Positions 12,343 to 12,379 of a stretch of DNA of 12,379 bases are shown here, in pieces. The first letter of the stretch is position 1; each line of letters starts with the position of its first letter. Source of the DNA: Candidatus Rifleibacteriota bacterium (GTDB lineage: Bacteria; Riflebacteria; Ozemobacteria; Ozemobacterales; Ozemobacteraceae); assembly GCA_029564115.1 (NCBI GenBank), contig JAKQQP010000400.1:1-12379 (forward strand), given 5' to 3'. The translations under genes were made by a program, and so were the position numbers. The notes under the pieces were generated by a model that was not told the DNA's origin, did not search any database, and was given only the letters and a program-made list of their open reading frames with translations.

Positions 12343-12379
12343 ATGGCCGTTTCAATCAGACTGAAAATGCTTGGCACCA
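12343..12379 (+). CDS. rpsP: 30S ribosomal protein S16, N-terminus only
   Basis: The first 12 codons, MAVSIRLKMLGT, match the conserved opening of ribosomal protein S16 (MAVxIRLxRxG), a small-subunit protein needed for 30S assembly. AAGGAG lies 8 nt before the ATG. The gene runs off the right edge, so only about 37 bases are visible. Its position directly after ffh supports the call; in many bacteria rimM, trmD and rplS would follow. Confidence 0.9.
   Translation, partial: MAVSIRLKMLGT

Overview
The window looks like a chromosomal segment of a Gram-negative-type bacterium. Four proteins carry export signals or an N-terminal membrane anchor, starts have clear Shine-Dalgarno sites, and several promoters match the sigma-70 pattern. 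Base composition is intermediate. No gene here fixes the taxon; the mix of core genes (ffh, rpsP, a tRNA) with unrecognised exported proteins would suit a little-studied lineage. There is no transposase, phage gene or CRISPR array.

Layout. Positions 1-1027 hold no ordinary gene. After some GC-rich inverted repeats there are six tandem units of about 120 bp (297-1008), each containing an invariant core with a GGCC/GGCC inverted repeat and an ATG-started micro-ORF. Next, on the minus strand, come an exported beta-carbonic anhydrase and an exported protein with a long acidic middle. A small ParB/Srx-fold protein (plus strand) diverges from the latter. Two further minus-strand genes, an exported TPR/coiled-coil protein and a MetX-like alpha/beta hydrolase, probably form one transcript led by the hydrolase. 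A plus-strand pseudopilin-like protein ends at a perfect 15-bp hairpin shared with a convergent tRNA-Ala(GGC).

Upstream of the tRNA is a tandem pair of galactose-1-phosphate uridylyltransferase-family genes overlapping by 14 nt. The first copy keeps the family active-site motif HPHSQ; the second reads HSHSH. Then come a plus-strand protein with a Cys/His-rich N-terminus and a probable winged helix, two back-to-back terminators, and a minus-strand gene for a 128-residue protein made almost entirely of Asp and Glu. A G/T-rich stretch of about 530 bp without a gene leads to a near-consensus promoter, ffh, and the first 12 codons of rpsP, a common bacterial ffh-rpsP arrangement.

Functional links. 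ffh and rpsP belong to protein export and translation. The GalT pair suggests galactose or nucleotide-sugar metabolism. The remaining genes do not form an obvious pathway together. The items most worth a second look are the repeat array with its micro-ORFs, the diverged GalT paralogue, and the hyperacidic protein.
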